Assembly (NCBI GenBank): GCA_028710885.1
Contig: JAQTTG010000002.1
Span: 1 to 64,000, forward strand
Length of the DNA stretch: 64,000 bases
Direction: 5' to 3'
Source: Sulfuricurvum sp.
GTDB taxonomy: Bacteria; Campylobacterota; Campylobacteria; Campylobacterales; Sulfurimonadaceae
Both the position numbers and the translations under genes were made by a program. Every line of letters starts with the position of its first letter. Within the stretch, counting starts at the first letter, position 1. The notes below the pieces were generated by a model. The model was not told where the DNA came from. It saw nothing but the letters and a program-made list of their open reading frames with translations, and did not search any database. This document shows positions 15,470-25,109 of the stretch, piece by piece.

Positions 15470-18445
15470 CTATTTTAGCGTACGCAGATAGTGTAAAACA
15501 GTACCAATGAGGTCATCATCGTCTTTACTTTTACTCTGCAACGTCTCTTTAACACCACTTTGGTATTCAATAGTGATGTTTTGGTTGTAGTTGCTCACCA
15601 TTTTGATCTTCTTTTCGATACAGAGTAATTTAATCACCATGATCTCGAAAAACTGCTTCGTAGGGGTATCGGGTTTACCGAAACGATCCCCAACTTCCTC
15701 TTCGATCTCGTAAATCTCACTCGGAGATTCACACTGACTGAGACGACGGTAGAGTTCTAATCTCAAGCGGTCTTCACTGACGATCTCATCGCTGATAAAA
15801 GCACTGACAGTGAGTTTGATGTCCACTCTCGCTTTGATTGCCGTGGTTTGATTGGTAAGGAGTTTGATCGCATCTTCGAGAAGGCGTAGATAGAGGGAAT
15901 AGCCGATGTTTTTGATATGGCCGCTTTGGGCATCCCCGACGAGATTTCCCCCGCCGCGTATTTCGAGGTCATGATACGCCAGCATCGAGCCGCTTCCGAG
16001 AAACGAGTTTGATTCGAGTGCCACGAGGCGCTTTTTTGCCTCTTCGGTGAGATGGTCTTTGTCATCGACGATAAAGTAAGCATACCCCTCGATGTGCCCC
16101 CGTCCGACCCGTCCGCGAAGCTGATGCAGATCCGCCATCCCGAAACGATCCGCCCCGTCGATAATCATCGTATTGACCGTCGGCATGTGGATACCCGATT
16201 CGATAATCGAAGTTGCAAGGAGTACATCATATTGGCGATCGGCAAACTTCGCCAGCTCCTCCTCCGTCACAGTTGCGCTGATCTGCGAGTGGAGAATGAG
16301 GATTCGGATATCAGGGAGAATTGCTTTTAGTTCTCCTGATTTAATCACCATCGAATCGATTGAGTTATGAACATAGAATACCTGTCCGCCGCGACGGAGT
16401 TCGCGCAGTATCACCTCTTTGATCAATTTCTCATCGTAGTTTTTCACAAACGTCCGTACCCCTAGACGCTCTGATGGCGGGGTGAGGAGTTCGGACATCG
16501 TTTTAATCGAGCTCATAGCTTGGTTGAGACTGCGCGGGATCGGTGTTGCACTCATACTGAGAAGATGGACGTTTTCATAGAGCGATTTGAGTTTCTCTTT
16601 TTGTTTAACTCCGAATTTATGTTCTTCATCGATAATGACAATGCCGAGTTTGGCACAGCTCACCCCGAACAGTGCGTGCGTTCCTACGACACAATCGAGT
16701 TCGCCTGCTTCTAGGGCTCGAAGGGTCGCATTTTTCTCTTTGGCAGAGACAAATCGGTCAAGTTTTGCCACCCGAAGCCCAAACGGTGCTAAACGCGCTT
16801 TCAGTGATTGGAAGTGCTGTGAACTGAGCAACGTCGTCGGAACGACGAGGAGTGATTGAAAGCCCCCTTTTGCCGCCGCGAATATCGTGTTCATCGCCAC
16901 CTCGGTTTTTCCGAAACCGACATCTCCGCTGAGGAGCCGATCCATAATATGTCCCGATGAGAGATCACGGATGATTGAGCTGATCGCGCTTGATTGATCC
17001 GGAGTATAATCGAATCCTGATTCTGCTTGGAAACGGCGTAATTCTCCCGCATCCACATTGATCACCGACGCTTTGATCAGGGCACGACTCGCGGCGATTC
17101 CGACAATCTCCGAAGCGATCTCGAACAATCTTGCTTTGACCGACTCTTTGAGCTTGCCGAAACTTCCTTTGCCCAAACGATCAAGGACGGGGAGGCTTCC
17201 TGAGGCGATATAGCGGTCAATCGCATCGAGATTTTCGACAGGGAGGAGAAGTTTATCATCTCCCATGTATTTGATGACGACGAGGTCTTTGATACCGCCA
17301 AGGATTTCTGCTTGCTCAATCCCGACAAATATCCCCACTCCGTACTCTTCGTGGACGACATAATCGCCCACTTTGAGATCATCGAGAAGAATCGACGTAC
17401 GACGACGGCGACGCTTTTTCTCATGGCGGTTGAGGGAAAAAATGATCTCATCGGGGCCGATCAGGTTGAGGACGATCCCCGATGTTTTGACACAGAGGCC
17501 TTTAAGTTCAAAAATCCCTGCTGCTTTGAGCTGGGTATCACTCGCGGCGATCAGGGTAAATTTTTTGGCTTTATGGACACTGCGCAAGGTGTCGAAATTC
17601 CCTCCACCCAATGGAGTGTACCGCTCAGACTCTGGAAGTATTTCCGCTTCCAACCGTGCACGCGGCAACACAGGCTGATTGAGTCCATATGCTTCGTCGA
17701 GGACACTTTTCATCTCTCGGATACGCGCGACTTTTTTTCCCTCGCACAGATCTATGCCGTATTCTCCCAACACCCAAAACCCGAGTGAGGCGATATCTTT
17801 GACAAAACTGTCGCTTTGTGCGGCGGCAATCGCCTTTTCGAATGCTTTGTGCTGATCGCTATCCAGTGAGAAAAAGGCACTCGTTACCTCGATGGAAGCG
17901 AGTTCCTCTTTATCGGTTCGCTGTGTCTCAACATCGAACGCTTTGATCTCTTCCACTTCATCGTCAAAAAGGCTGATACGGTACGGATTGGTTTGGTTGG
18001 GGACATAAATATCGAGAATATCGCCGCGGTGCGACACCTCCCCCTCCATCTCGACCATATCCACAAAGGTGTATCCCCAATGGAGCAGTTTTTCTTTGAA
18101 TGCACTGAGATCGATACGGGAAGCAAACTCGATCGTTTCGCTTTGGAGCAACATAGCGCACGGCATCGGGAAAAGGAGTGTTTTGAGCGGTGCAATAATA
18201 AGTGGTTTTTTAGAGGCCTTGTAATAAGTACGAAGTGCTGCGAAAAGGGCAAAAAGCTCTTCACTAAAGGGGCGTAAATCGTCCATGTAAATCGCACGGA
18301 AATCAGGTAATACGATATGCGGTATCTCTAAAAATGTCGAAACATCACTCAGCTCTGACGCCTCTTTGGCATCCTCACATAAGAGAATTTCGGGGAGTTT
18401 CTTCGGGTTGTTTTTTACATATTCATACCATCGTGCTTGTGACAT
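15470..18445 (-). CDS. mfd: Transcription-repair coupling factor
   Basis: A 991-residue translocase that removes stalled RNA polymerase and recruits UvrA. Order: a UvrB-like N-terminal module, the RNA-polymerase interacting domain (VGDYVVHEEYGVGIFVGIE near residue 358), then helicase motifs SGDVGFGKTEVA (Walker A), IIDEEHKFG, SATPIPRSL and QLRGRVGRG, and the C-terminal TRCF domain. It is shorter than E. coli Mfd (1148) but normal for Campylobacterota. It starts with a TGATG overlap with folC and ends the long operon that begins at yajC. Confidence 0.97.
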   Translation of the reverse strand: MSQARWYEYVKNNPKKLPEILLCEDAKEASELSDVSTFLEIPHIVLPDFRAIYMDDLRPFSEELFALFAALRTYYKASKKPLIIAPLKTLLFPMPCAMLLQSETIEFASRIDLSAFKEKLLHWGYTFVDMVEMEGEVSHRGDILDIYVPNQTNPYRISLFDDEVEEIKAFDVETQRTDKEELASIEVTSAFFSLDSDQHKAFEKAIAAAQSDSFVKDIASLGFWVLGEYGIDLCEGKKVARIREMKSVLDEAYGLNQPVLPRARLEAEILPESERYTPLGGGNFDTLRSVHKAKKFTLIAASDTQLKAAGIFELKGLCVKTSGIVLNLIGPDEIIFSLNRHEKKRRRRRTSILLDDLKVGDYVVHEEYGVGIFVGIEQAEILGGIKDLVVIKYMGDDKLLLPVENLDAIDRYIASGSLPVLDRLGKGSFGKLKESVKARLFEIASEIVGIAASRALIKASVINVDAGELRRFQAESGFDYTPDQSSAISSIIRDLSSGHIMDRLLSGDVGFGKTEVAMNTIFAAAKGGFQSLLVVPTTLLSSQHFQSLKARLAPFGLRVAKLDRFVSAKEKNATLRALEAGELDCVVGTHALFGVSCAKLGIVIIDEEHKFGVKQKEKLKSLYENVHLLSMSATPIPRSLNQAMSSIKTMSELLTPPSERLGVRTFVKNYDEKLIKEVILRELRRGGQVFYVHNSIDSMVIKSGELKAILPDIRILILHSQISATVTEEELAKFADRQYDVLLATSIIESGIHMPTVNTMIIDGADRFGMADLHQLRGRVGRGHIEGYAYFIVDDKDHLTEEAKKRLVALESNSFLGSGSMLAYHDLEIRGGGNLVGDAQSGHIKNIGYSLYLRLLEDAIKLLTNQTTAIKARVDIKLTVSAFISDEIVSEDRLRLELYRRLSQCESPSEIYEIEEEVGDRFGKPDTPTKQFFEIMVIKLLCIEKKIKMVSNYNQNITIEYQSGVKETLQSKSKDDDDLIGTVLHYLRTLK

Positions 18446-19596
18446 CAGTGCTTATTCATCCTCTTTAAAAACGTTTCAGCTACGCTAAACGAGCCGAATA
18501 CCAAATATTCTTTATCTTCATAAATCGAGTCAAATGTCTTGAAAGAAATTTCCAAATCATTCAATACCCTCTCCAATTCACTCCGTTTTACAATCCGAGC
18601 TTCGTCTACATCGATAATCTCGACCGACTCTATAATCGGTTTCAATAGACTCACTATTTCCCAATACTCTTTATCACCGTAGGTATTGTAAATCAGAGTT
18701 ATTTTTTTTCCTGCGTAGGCTTTGGCAATCGATTCTGCCGCCAATGCGTTATGCCCAACATCCAACGTAATATTAGACTCAATTTGACTCAATCGCCCGA
18801 AGAGTGCATTTTGATCAAACAGCTCTTCAGTTGCTTCATACCCCAAAAGTTCAAACGCCGCCATTGCCAATGTAAGATTATCGCGCAAATACTCACTAAG
18901 GCTGTTTTTTGTGGCAATGTGCAATGCCAAGTCTTCAATCTTTGCAGTTTTACGATCCTCTACCAAATAGAGCCGGCACCCTTTTTCATTCGCAATCGCT
19001 CGAGCGATCGTTTCGACCTCAGAGTGTTTTTGTTTTCCTAGCAGTGCAAGGCTCTCCATACTGCGCAGTTTTGTTGTTGCAATCGAGCCAATCGTCGTTC
19101 CCAAAAAAGCGGCATGATCAAAATCAATAGGGGTAAAAATGCTCAATACCTTGTCAAAAACGGCCGTCGCGTCAAATTCACCGCCCAGCCCCGCTTCCAT
19201 CACGACGTAGTCGCACCCCTCATACGCTACCATCGCTAAAAGTGTTGTGTATTCGAAATAACTTAGAGCTTCCGCCGTCTTCTCCGGTAATAAATCAAGG
19301 AGTTTTTGATGTGCCGCTTCAAGCATCTCATCTGAAACATCAGATCCATCAAACCAAATCCGTTCATTAAATCGCAAAATATGAGGTGAGGTGTAGTGCC
19401 CTGTCTTTTTCCCAGATCGATGCAGTGCGGTTGCTAAAAATCGTCCCGTAGAGCCTTTGCCGTTGGTTCCGACCAAATGAATAATTTTAGGAGACGGGAG
19501 AAGAGGAGCGATTTGCCGATACGCTTTAGGAAAACGTTCGACATCGATTACATCGTAAAAAAGAGGCTTTTTAGCTAAAAAATCGTTCAGACTCAT
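18445..19596 (-). CDS. folC: Folylpolyglutamate/dihydrofolate synthase
   Basis: A 383-residue Mur-ligase-like enzyme adding glutamate to folates. The P-loop is HLVGTNGKGSTGRFLA at about 40-55, followed by TSPHILRFNERI and the central GLGGEFDAT. The C-terminal ligase domain carries LDVGHNALAAESIAKA. The length is slightly short of E. coli FolC (422). It starts with a 4-nt ATGA overlap with the diguanylate cyclase and ends in a TGATG overlap with mfd. Confidence 0.94.
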   Translation of the reverse strand: MSLNDFLAKKPLFYDVIDVERFPKAYRQIAPLLPSPKIIHLVGTNGKGSTGRFLATALHRSGKKTGHYTSPHILRFNERIWFDGSDVSDEMLEAAHQKLLDLLPEKTAEALSYFEYTTLLAMVAYEGCDYVVMEAGLGGEFDATAVFDKVLSIFTPIDFDHAAFLGTTIGSIATTKLRSMESLALLGKQKHSEVETIARAIANEKGCRLYLVEDRKTAKIEDLALHIATKNSLSEYLRDNLTLAMAAFELLGYEATEELFDQNALFGRLSQIESNITLDVGHNALAAESIAKAYAGKKITLIYNTYGDKEYWEIVSLLKPIIESVEIIDVDEARIVKRSELERVLNDLEISFKTFDSIYEDKEYLVFGSFSVAETFLKRMNKH

Positions 19597-21134
19597 GCGG
19601 GCTCGACGCGATTTCGCCCTTTACGTTTTGCATCATAAAGTCGCTCATCCGCTCCATTAACAACAGCTTTGAGTGACGGGAAATCTTTGCGTTCTGAAAT
19701 ACCGATACTGACACTCACTTTAATCCGCTCACCTTGAAACATAAAATGAGCTTGCTCGACATGAGAACGTACTTTTTCGCAAAATACTTTTCCTCCTGCT
19801 AAATCCGTATCTCCTAAAATGGCTAAAAATTCTTCTCCACCGTAACGCCCTATGATATCGCTCGTGCGTGCTTCATCTTTTAATATTTTTGAAAATGCAA
19901 TCAATACAGCATCACCTGCTTCATGTCCATAAGTATCATTAACAACTTTAAAGTAATCCAAATCAAGCATTGCAATACAAAACTTACGTCCATGACGCTC
20001 ATATTCTGCTTCTTTTATGGCTAGGTATTCTTCGATTGCTCGTTTATTGTAAAGTTTTGTTAAAAAATCTTCTCGTGAGGCTTGTGTTGCTTGGGTTAAT
20101 TCTGCTTCCAACGCAACAATCTTTTTCCCCATCTGTGTTACTTTATCATTATGTACTTTGAGATCTTTGCTCAAAAGTTCAACTTTTTCTTCTAATGTAC
20201 TAGCAATTGCATAAAGACGTTTATGTGCTGTTTTAAAATCATTAGGTTTATTACTTTCCAATGCTTCTAAATCCCGTTTTACCTCTCTAATCTCAGTCGA
20301 AGAATTTTCACTTCGCTCAATTAGATCAATTAACTGTGCAGAGAGCTTCTCCAAAAGTGTATCTAATGCACGCACCATATCTTCAACACTTTGCTTATCG
20401 AGGGCTATACGCATAGCAATTGCTGTTTTCAGATCTTTTTCACACTCATCAGATGCTACATATTCAGGTTTGTCTTGAAGTTTTTGTGAAAGAGCAATGG
20501 TCGCATTATCCATTGAAGGTGCGATTGAAGGGACCAAAGATGAAACCAGCAGGCGAACTGTTTTAGCATAATCCACACATCCGAGCGCACTATTTACATC
20601 TTGAAGATTCAATCCTTCAATTGTACGACGTAGATTACCCGTATCTATCGTACCAAATTGTGCCAATTTCATCAAGAATGTATCATCATAAATGGTTAAA
20701 AAATTAGTCCAAGCCTGTTTAAGCAGATCAATCTGAGTCACACCACCTTGGCTATCTAAAATCGAAATGGTTTTTTTTGCGAGTGCAGATGCGTCAGGGT
20801 TATGAAGAGCATCTATACTTTGCGCCATTTTTTTAGCAAGTGAACTTAAAAGTTCAACCAATACCGATGCTTCACTTGGATTTAAACGACTAAGTTTTGA
20901 AATTAAAAAGCGGATGAGTTCAGCCGTTGTTCTAACTCGATACTGTTTTATCTCTTCTGCAGTTTTTTTATCAAAAAGTGAAACATAACGATCTATTCCA
21001 CTGCAATCTTCAACGGCAAACCCCGCTTTTTTTGCTTCTGCACAAAAAATTTCGGCATACACATCCGGAGTCCAAACTTTCCCCTCTGCTTTGAGCCGTT
21101 CTACGGTATTACGAACAATTTGATTAATGGTCAT
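19593..21134 (-). CDS. Soluble diguanylate cyclase (GGDEF)
   Basis: A 513-residue cytoplasmic protein. The first 330 residues are helical, without membrane segments. They hold a conserved but unnamed sensory region and a coiled coil (LYAIASTLEEKVELLSKDL). The GGDEF domain follows (about 345-510): DFLTKLYNKRAIEEY, MLDLDYFKVVND and YGGEEF, with the intact I-site RTSD. It makes c-di-GMP. It sits between lptE and folC, a place held by a hypothetical gene in Campylobacter as I recall. It lies 10 nt downstream... upstream of the folC start in transcription order, after lptE... that is, lptE is transcribed after it is not the case: the order is leuS, lptE, this gene, folC. Confidence 0.92.
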   Translation of the reverse strand: MTINQIVRNTVERLKAEGKVWTPDVYAEIFCAEAKKAGFAVEDCSGIDRYVSLFDKKTAEEIKQYRVRTTAELIRFLISKLSRLNPSEASVLVELLSSLAKKMAQSIDALHNPDASALAKKTISILDSQGGVTQIDLLKQAWTNFLTIYDDTFLMKLAQFGTIDTGNLRRTIEGLNLQDVNSALGCVDYAKTVRLLVSSLVPSIAPSMDNATIALSQKLQDKPEYVASDECEKDLKTAIAMRIALDKQSVEDMVRALDTLLEKLSAQLIDLIERSENSSTEIREVKRDLEALESNKPNDFKTAHKRLYAIASTLEEKVELLSKDLKVHNDKVTQMGKKIVALEAELTQATQASREDFLTKLYNKRAIEEYLAIKEAEYERHGRKFCIAMLDLDYFKVVNDTYGHEAGDAVLIAFSKILKDEARTSDIIGRYGGEEFLAILGDTDLAGGKVFCEKVRSHVEQAHFMFQGERIKVSVSIGISERKDFPSLKAVVNGADERLYDAKRKGRNRVEPA

Positions 21135-21144
21135 TTTTTACCCC

Positions 21145-21648
21145 TTATTTAGAGTTCGCACCCTGAGCTGATATTTGTGCAATAAATGCATCAATCGCTT
21201 TTTGTGATCCCTGAGAAATCGCTTCAAAACGCGCCTGTTCAGAAATAATTGAGTTTGGTTCAATAGCAAAATCATACATACCTGTCGTGGTATACATCTG
21301 GTGCTGATCCCCTTTAATACGCTCTATATTCATAAATACCGTAGTCCGGTAGGTAGTAACATACCCGTTTATATTATATTGTAAAGGGATAAAAGATACT
21401 GAAGATATTGAAATTTTTAAATGCGTTTGTGAAGCATTTTTAGAAACTAATGACGTTCTGAATTTTGTAATAACTGCCATATCTACCGCATCTTTAATAA
21501 GGACAGTATTTTGAGGATCTTCCATGGAAACAATAACTTCTGTACTAACACTTTCGCCGACAACAGACTGAGCATAATGACTTGCCGGTTGATATCCGCA
21601 ACCAACAAGAGCAAACACTAAGATAAGTGCAAAAGTCCAATGTTTCAT
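21145..21648 (-). CDS. lptE: LPS-assembly lipoprotein LptE
   Basis: A 167-residue lipoprotein. The signal peptide ends in the lipobox ALVGCGYQP, and the GC-GYQP start is typical of LptE, the plug of the LptD translocon in the outer membrane. The remainder is beta-rich, with a C-terminal helix ending in EAISQGSQKAIDAFIAQI. It begins 2 nt after leuS, the same leuS-lptE linkage as in E. coli, which supports the call despite low sequence conservation. AAAGG lies across the leuS stop codon. Confidence 0.85.
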   Translation of the reverse strand: MKHWTFALILVFALVGCGYQPASHYAQSVVGESVSTEVIVSMEDPQNTVLIKDAVDMAVITKFRTSLVSKNASQTHLKISISSVSFIPLQYNINGYVTTYRTTVFMNIERIKGDQHQMYTTTGMYDFAIEPNSIISEQARFEAISQGSQKAIDAFIAQISAQGANSK

Positions 21649-21650
21649 AT

Positions 21651-24101
21651 TTAACCTTTGACTACGATATTAACAAGTTTTCCAGGTATAACAATCGATT
21701 TTACAATCTCTTTTCCATCGATCCATTTTTCTACGTGAGCTTTTGCAATCTCTATAATTACGGCTTCAATTTCATTGACACCCACTTCTATGGTTGCACG
21801 ATTTTTACCGTTAATCGAAACACCAAGCGTTAGCGAATCAACTTCAAATACCTCATCTAAAACAACTTGTTCTATGAGGTTGTGTCGACTGAAAAGCTCG
21901 GTTGAAAGTTCCCAACATAGATGAGGAATAATCGGCTCCATAATAGAGGTTAAAATCCAATACCCTTCGCTCCAAACGTCACAATTATTTTGTTCATTCA
22001 AAGCATTCATCGCCTCCATAACCCCTGCGATCATGGTGTTAAAGGTATAACGTTCTACAAACACCTCTTGAGCACGTTTTAGAGCTTCATACACTTTTTT
22101 ACGCGCTGTTTTTTCCTCTTTAGTAAGTGTAGAATGATCAATATCTGGAATACTATTCGTTTTACGCACATATTGAGAGCGATCGGCAAACCGTTTGAGG
22201 AAACGAAATGCCCCCTCTACTGCACTGTCATTCCACTCCAATTCTTGAGTCGGAGGGGCAGCAAAGAGGATAAAAAGACGCGCCGTATCGGCACCGTATT
22301 TCTCGATGATTGCATCAGGATCGACAGTATTTCCTTTGGATTTGGACATTTTTGCCCCATCTTTAAGAACCATCCCCTGCGTCAAAAGTTTTTCAAACGG
22401 TTCATCGAAATTCACGTATCCTAAATCTCGAAATACCTTGGTAAAGAAACGTGCATACAATAAATGTAAAATAGCATGTTCAATCCCTCCGATGTAGTGA
22501 TCGACACCCATCCAGTAGCGAATTTGTTCTGCTGAAAATGCCTCATTTTCCCAGTTAAGCGAAGAGGCACAAAAGCGCAAGAAATACCAACTCGATTCGA
22601 CGAACGTATCCATCGTATCGGTTTCACGAATGGCATCTTCTCCACACTTCGGACATTTACAGTGCTTCCACGTCGGGTGTTTCTCTAATGGGTTCCCCTC
22701 TCCCGTAATCTCGATATCATGCGGCAATGCGATAGGGAGATTCTCTTTTTTCTCCATCACCAAACCGCAACTCTCACAATGGACAAACGGAATCGGTGCA
22801 CCCCAATAGCGTTGGCGAGAAACTCCCCAATCTTTGAGTTTATAATTGGTCGTTTTTTGTCCAATCTTCTCAGCTTCAAAATACTCGATAACACTACTTT
22901 GCGCCTCTTTAGAAGGTAATCCATCGAAACGTTCGGAGTTAAACATGATCCCCGTATCAGTATACGCTTTTGTTAAATCTAACTCACCTTCTAAGGGTTT
23001 AATCACCGCATGTATAGGCAAATCATATTTCTTGGCAAAATCAAAATCACGATCATCGTGCGCCGGTACCGCCATTACCGCACCGCTGCCGTAATCCATA
23101 AGGACAAAATTTGCTACCCATACCGGAACACTTTTTTGTGTCAACGGATGGATAACGTTGAGATTTAATGCCACCCCTGACTTCTCTTTTTGCCGATCGA
23201 TAGATGAGCTGTTTTTCATCTCTTTGATCTGTTCAACAACATCATCACTCACAAGCGCGTTCTCTATCATATAAGAGACAATCGGGTGTTCAGGGGCTAA
23301 TGCAGTGTAAGAAACTCCATAAATTGTGTCAGGACGGGTGGTAAAGACATCGAAGCTCTCAAAGTTTCCACCCAGTTTTACGTTACTCTTATTATCGAAA
23401 AAAAGATTAAAGGCTAAACCATTGGATTTTCCGATCCAGTTCTCCTGCATAGTAAGAACTTGTTTTGGCCATCCACCCTCTAATTTTTTCAAATCTTCCA
23501 GAAGTTCATCACCGTATTGGGTAATCTTGAAATAATATTGGTTCATATCTTTTTTGACAATAGGGGTATCACATCTCCAACAGCACCCATCAACAACTTG
23601 CTCATTTGCCAAGACGGTCAAATCATGAGGACACCAATTGAGCATCCCTTTTTTACGGTACAACAAACCTTTTTCATACATATCGATGATAAAGCCCTGC
23701 TCGAATTTGGTATAGAGTTCATCACTCGTCGCCAACTCTCGATCTTTTGAAAAAGAGAATCCGAGAGAAGCAAACTCTTTTTTCATATAATCGATATTGT
23801 CATACGTCCATGTTTTGGGATGTGAACCATTTTTAATCGCCGCATTTTCTGCTGGCATACCAAAACTGTCAAATCCTATCGGATGGAGAACATTAAAACC
23901 TTGCTGACGATAATAGCGGGCAAATGTATCACTAAGGGTGTAGTTACGGACGTGTCCCATATGTAGGCGACCGCTAGGAAAGGGGAACATACTGAGGATG
24001 TATTTTTTAGGTTTGGTAAAATCTTCACTGGGTTCGAAGCTTTTATGCTCCGCCCAATATTTTTGCCATTTAGTCTCTATTTCAGAGGGAATATAATTCA
24101 A
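21651..24101 (-). CDS. leuS: Leucyl-tRNA synthetase
   Basis: An 816-residue class I synthetase. The HIGH motif is [15 protein letters not shown] near residue 43 and the KMSKS motif is [13 protein letters not shown] near residue 570. The editing (CP1) domain shows the [12 protein letters not shown] signature, and zinc-type Cys pairs are present (CPHD, CCWRC). The start codon is TTG with AGGAG 6 nt upstream; no ATG is close by. It lies between secF and lptE. Confidence 0.97.
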   Translation of the reverse strand: MNYIPSEIETKWQKYWAEHKSFEPSEDFTKPKKYILSMFPFPSGRLHMGHVRNYTLSDTFARYYRQQGFNVLHPIGFDSFGMPAENAAIKNGSHPKTWTYDNIDYMKKEFASLGFSFSKDRELATSDELYTKFEQGFIIDMYEKGLLYRKKGMLNWCPHDLTVLANEQVVDGCCWRCDTPIVKKDMNQYYFKITQYGDELLEDLKKLEGGWPKQVLTMQENWIGKSNGLAFNLFFDNKSNVKLGGNFESFDVFTTRPDTIYGVSYTALAPEHPIVSYMIENALVSDDVVEQIKEMKNSSSIDRQKEKSGVALNLNVIHPLTQKSVPVWVANFVLMDYGSGAVMAVPAHDDRDFDFAKKYDLPIHAVIKPLEGELDLTKAYTDTGIMFNSERFDGLPSKEAQSSVIEYFEAEKIGQKTTNYKLKDWGVSRQRYWGAPIPFVHCESCGLVMEKKENLPIALPHDIEITGEGNPLEKHPTWKHCKCPKCGEDAIRETDTMDTFVESSWYFLRFCASSLNWENEAFSAEQIRYWMGVDHYIGGIEHAILHLLYARFFTKVFRDLGYVNFDEPFEKLLTQGMVLKDGAKMSKSKGNTVDPDAIIEKYGADTARLFILFAAPPTQELEWNDSAVEGAFRFLKRFADRSQYVRKTNSIPDIDHSTLTKEEKTARKKVYEALKRAQEVFVERYTFNTMIAGVMEAMNALNEQNNCDVWSEGYWILTSIMEPIIPHLCWELSTELFSRHNLIEQVVLDEVFEVDSLTLGVSINGKNRATIEVGVNEIEAVIIEIAKAHVEKWIDGKEIVKSIVIPGKLVNIVVKG

Positions 24102-24129
24102 ACAAAACTCCTAAACATTTTGGTAAATA

Positions 24130-25107
24130 TTAAACAATCCCTTGTTCAAACTGTGATCGTAAACGCTCTTTTTCTGCCCGATTACGTGCTTTTTCTGCAT
24201 GAATAGCTTTGGCTTTAGCCACATCATAACCAAACCAAATTAAAAATGGAGATGCTACGAAAATGGAACTGTATGCTCCGAAAATAACCCCTATTAGCAT
24301 CGCAAAACTAAATCCATGAATAATTTCTCCGCCAAACAAAAAGAGTGTCAAAATTACAAAGAAAACTGTTGCAACCGTCAAGATAGTACGTGACAGGGTA
24401 TTAGTTACACTCTCATTAATAATATCTGCTATGTTATATTGTGCAGCATTTTTAGTATCACGAATCGTCTCACGAATACGGTCAAAAATAACAATTGTGT
24501 CATTAATTGAAAATCCTAAAATCGTTAATAACGCCGCTAATACTGTCAAATCGAATTCAACATTAAACAAACTCACCATTCCTGCAGTAATCACTACGTC
24601 ATGTACCAATGCGATAATTGCAGCGATACCATAACGCCATTCAAAGCGAAATGCCACATAAATTAAAATCCCTATAACAGAAAGTGTAAGGGCTATAATC
24701 CCCTGAGATTGAAGCTCTTTTCCCACTTTTGGTCCAACCATATCAACACGTCTAATCTCAAAGTTACCCGTCCCGTTTAATGCAGTAGTAACTTGTTGAG
24801 CGGTATCTTTAGTTACATCAGCGGTTGTATTTTGGAGACGTAAAATAATCTCACTCGGAGAACCAAACTCTTGTATCCCTGCTGATGAAAAAGGGGTATT
24901 TTTTAAATGTTGACGTATTTCATCGATCATAACCGGTTTGTCATATTTAACTTGAACAACGGTACCACCGGCAAAATCAATCCCATACACAAACCCTTTG
25001 GTAAATATAAGATAAAAAGAAATAATGGTAACAAGCAGCGAAAAAGTAAAGATGGGTTTAACCCATCCCATCAAATTAAACGCTTTTTTTGCTCTAAAAA
25101 ATTCCAT
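24130..25107 (-). CDS. secF: Protein translocase subunit SecF
   Basis: A 325-residue inner membrane protein with six membrane segments. It pairs with SecD to pull exported proteins across the membrane using the proton gradient. The N-terminal YGIDFAGGTVVQV and central LTILGFSINDTIVIFDRIRE are family signatures, with the periplasmic P1 loop between segments 1 and 2. Length is typical. It starts 2 nt after secD, and leuS follows 28 nt later. Confidence 0.97.
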   Translation of the reverse strand: MEFFRAKKAFNLMGWVKPIFTFSLLVTIISFYLIFTKGFVYGIDFAGGTVVQVKYDKPVMIDEIRQHLKNTPFSSAGIQEFGSPSEIILRLQNTTADVTKDTAQQVTTALNGTGNFEIRRVDMVGPKVGKELQSQGIIALTLSVIGILIYVAFRFEWRYGIAAIIALVHDVVITAGMVSLFNVEFDLTVLAALLTILGFSINDTIVIFDRIRETIRDTKNAAQYNIADIINESVTNTLSRTILTVATVFFVILTLFLFGGEIIHGFSFAMLIGVIFGAYSSIFVASPFLIWFGYDVAKAKAIHAEKARNRAEKERLRSQFEQGIV

Positions 25108-25109
25108 AT

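Noticed and set aside
17312-17788. A 158-codon open frame antisense to mfd
   Set aside because: Mfd motifs are clear on the other strand, and the antisense product has no domain or ribosome site.
15470-18445. mfd truncated at the N-terminus (991 versus 1148 residues in E. coli)
   Set aside because: The shorter form is normal for Campylobacterota, and the start overlaps folC cleanly.
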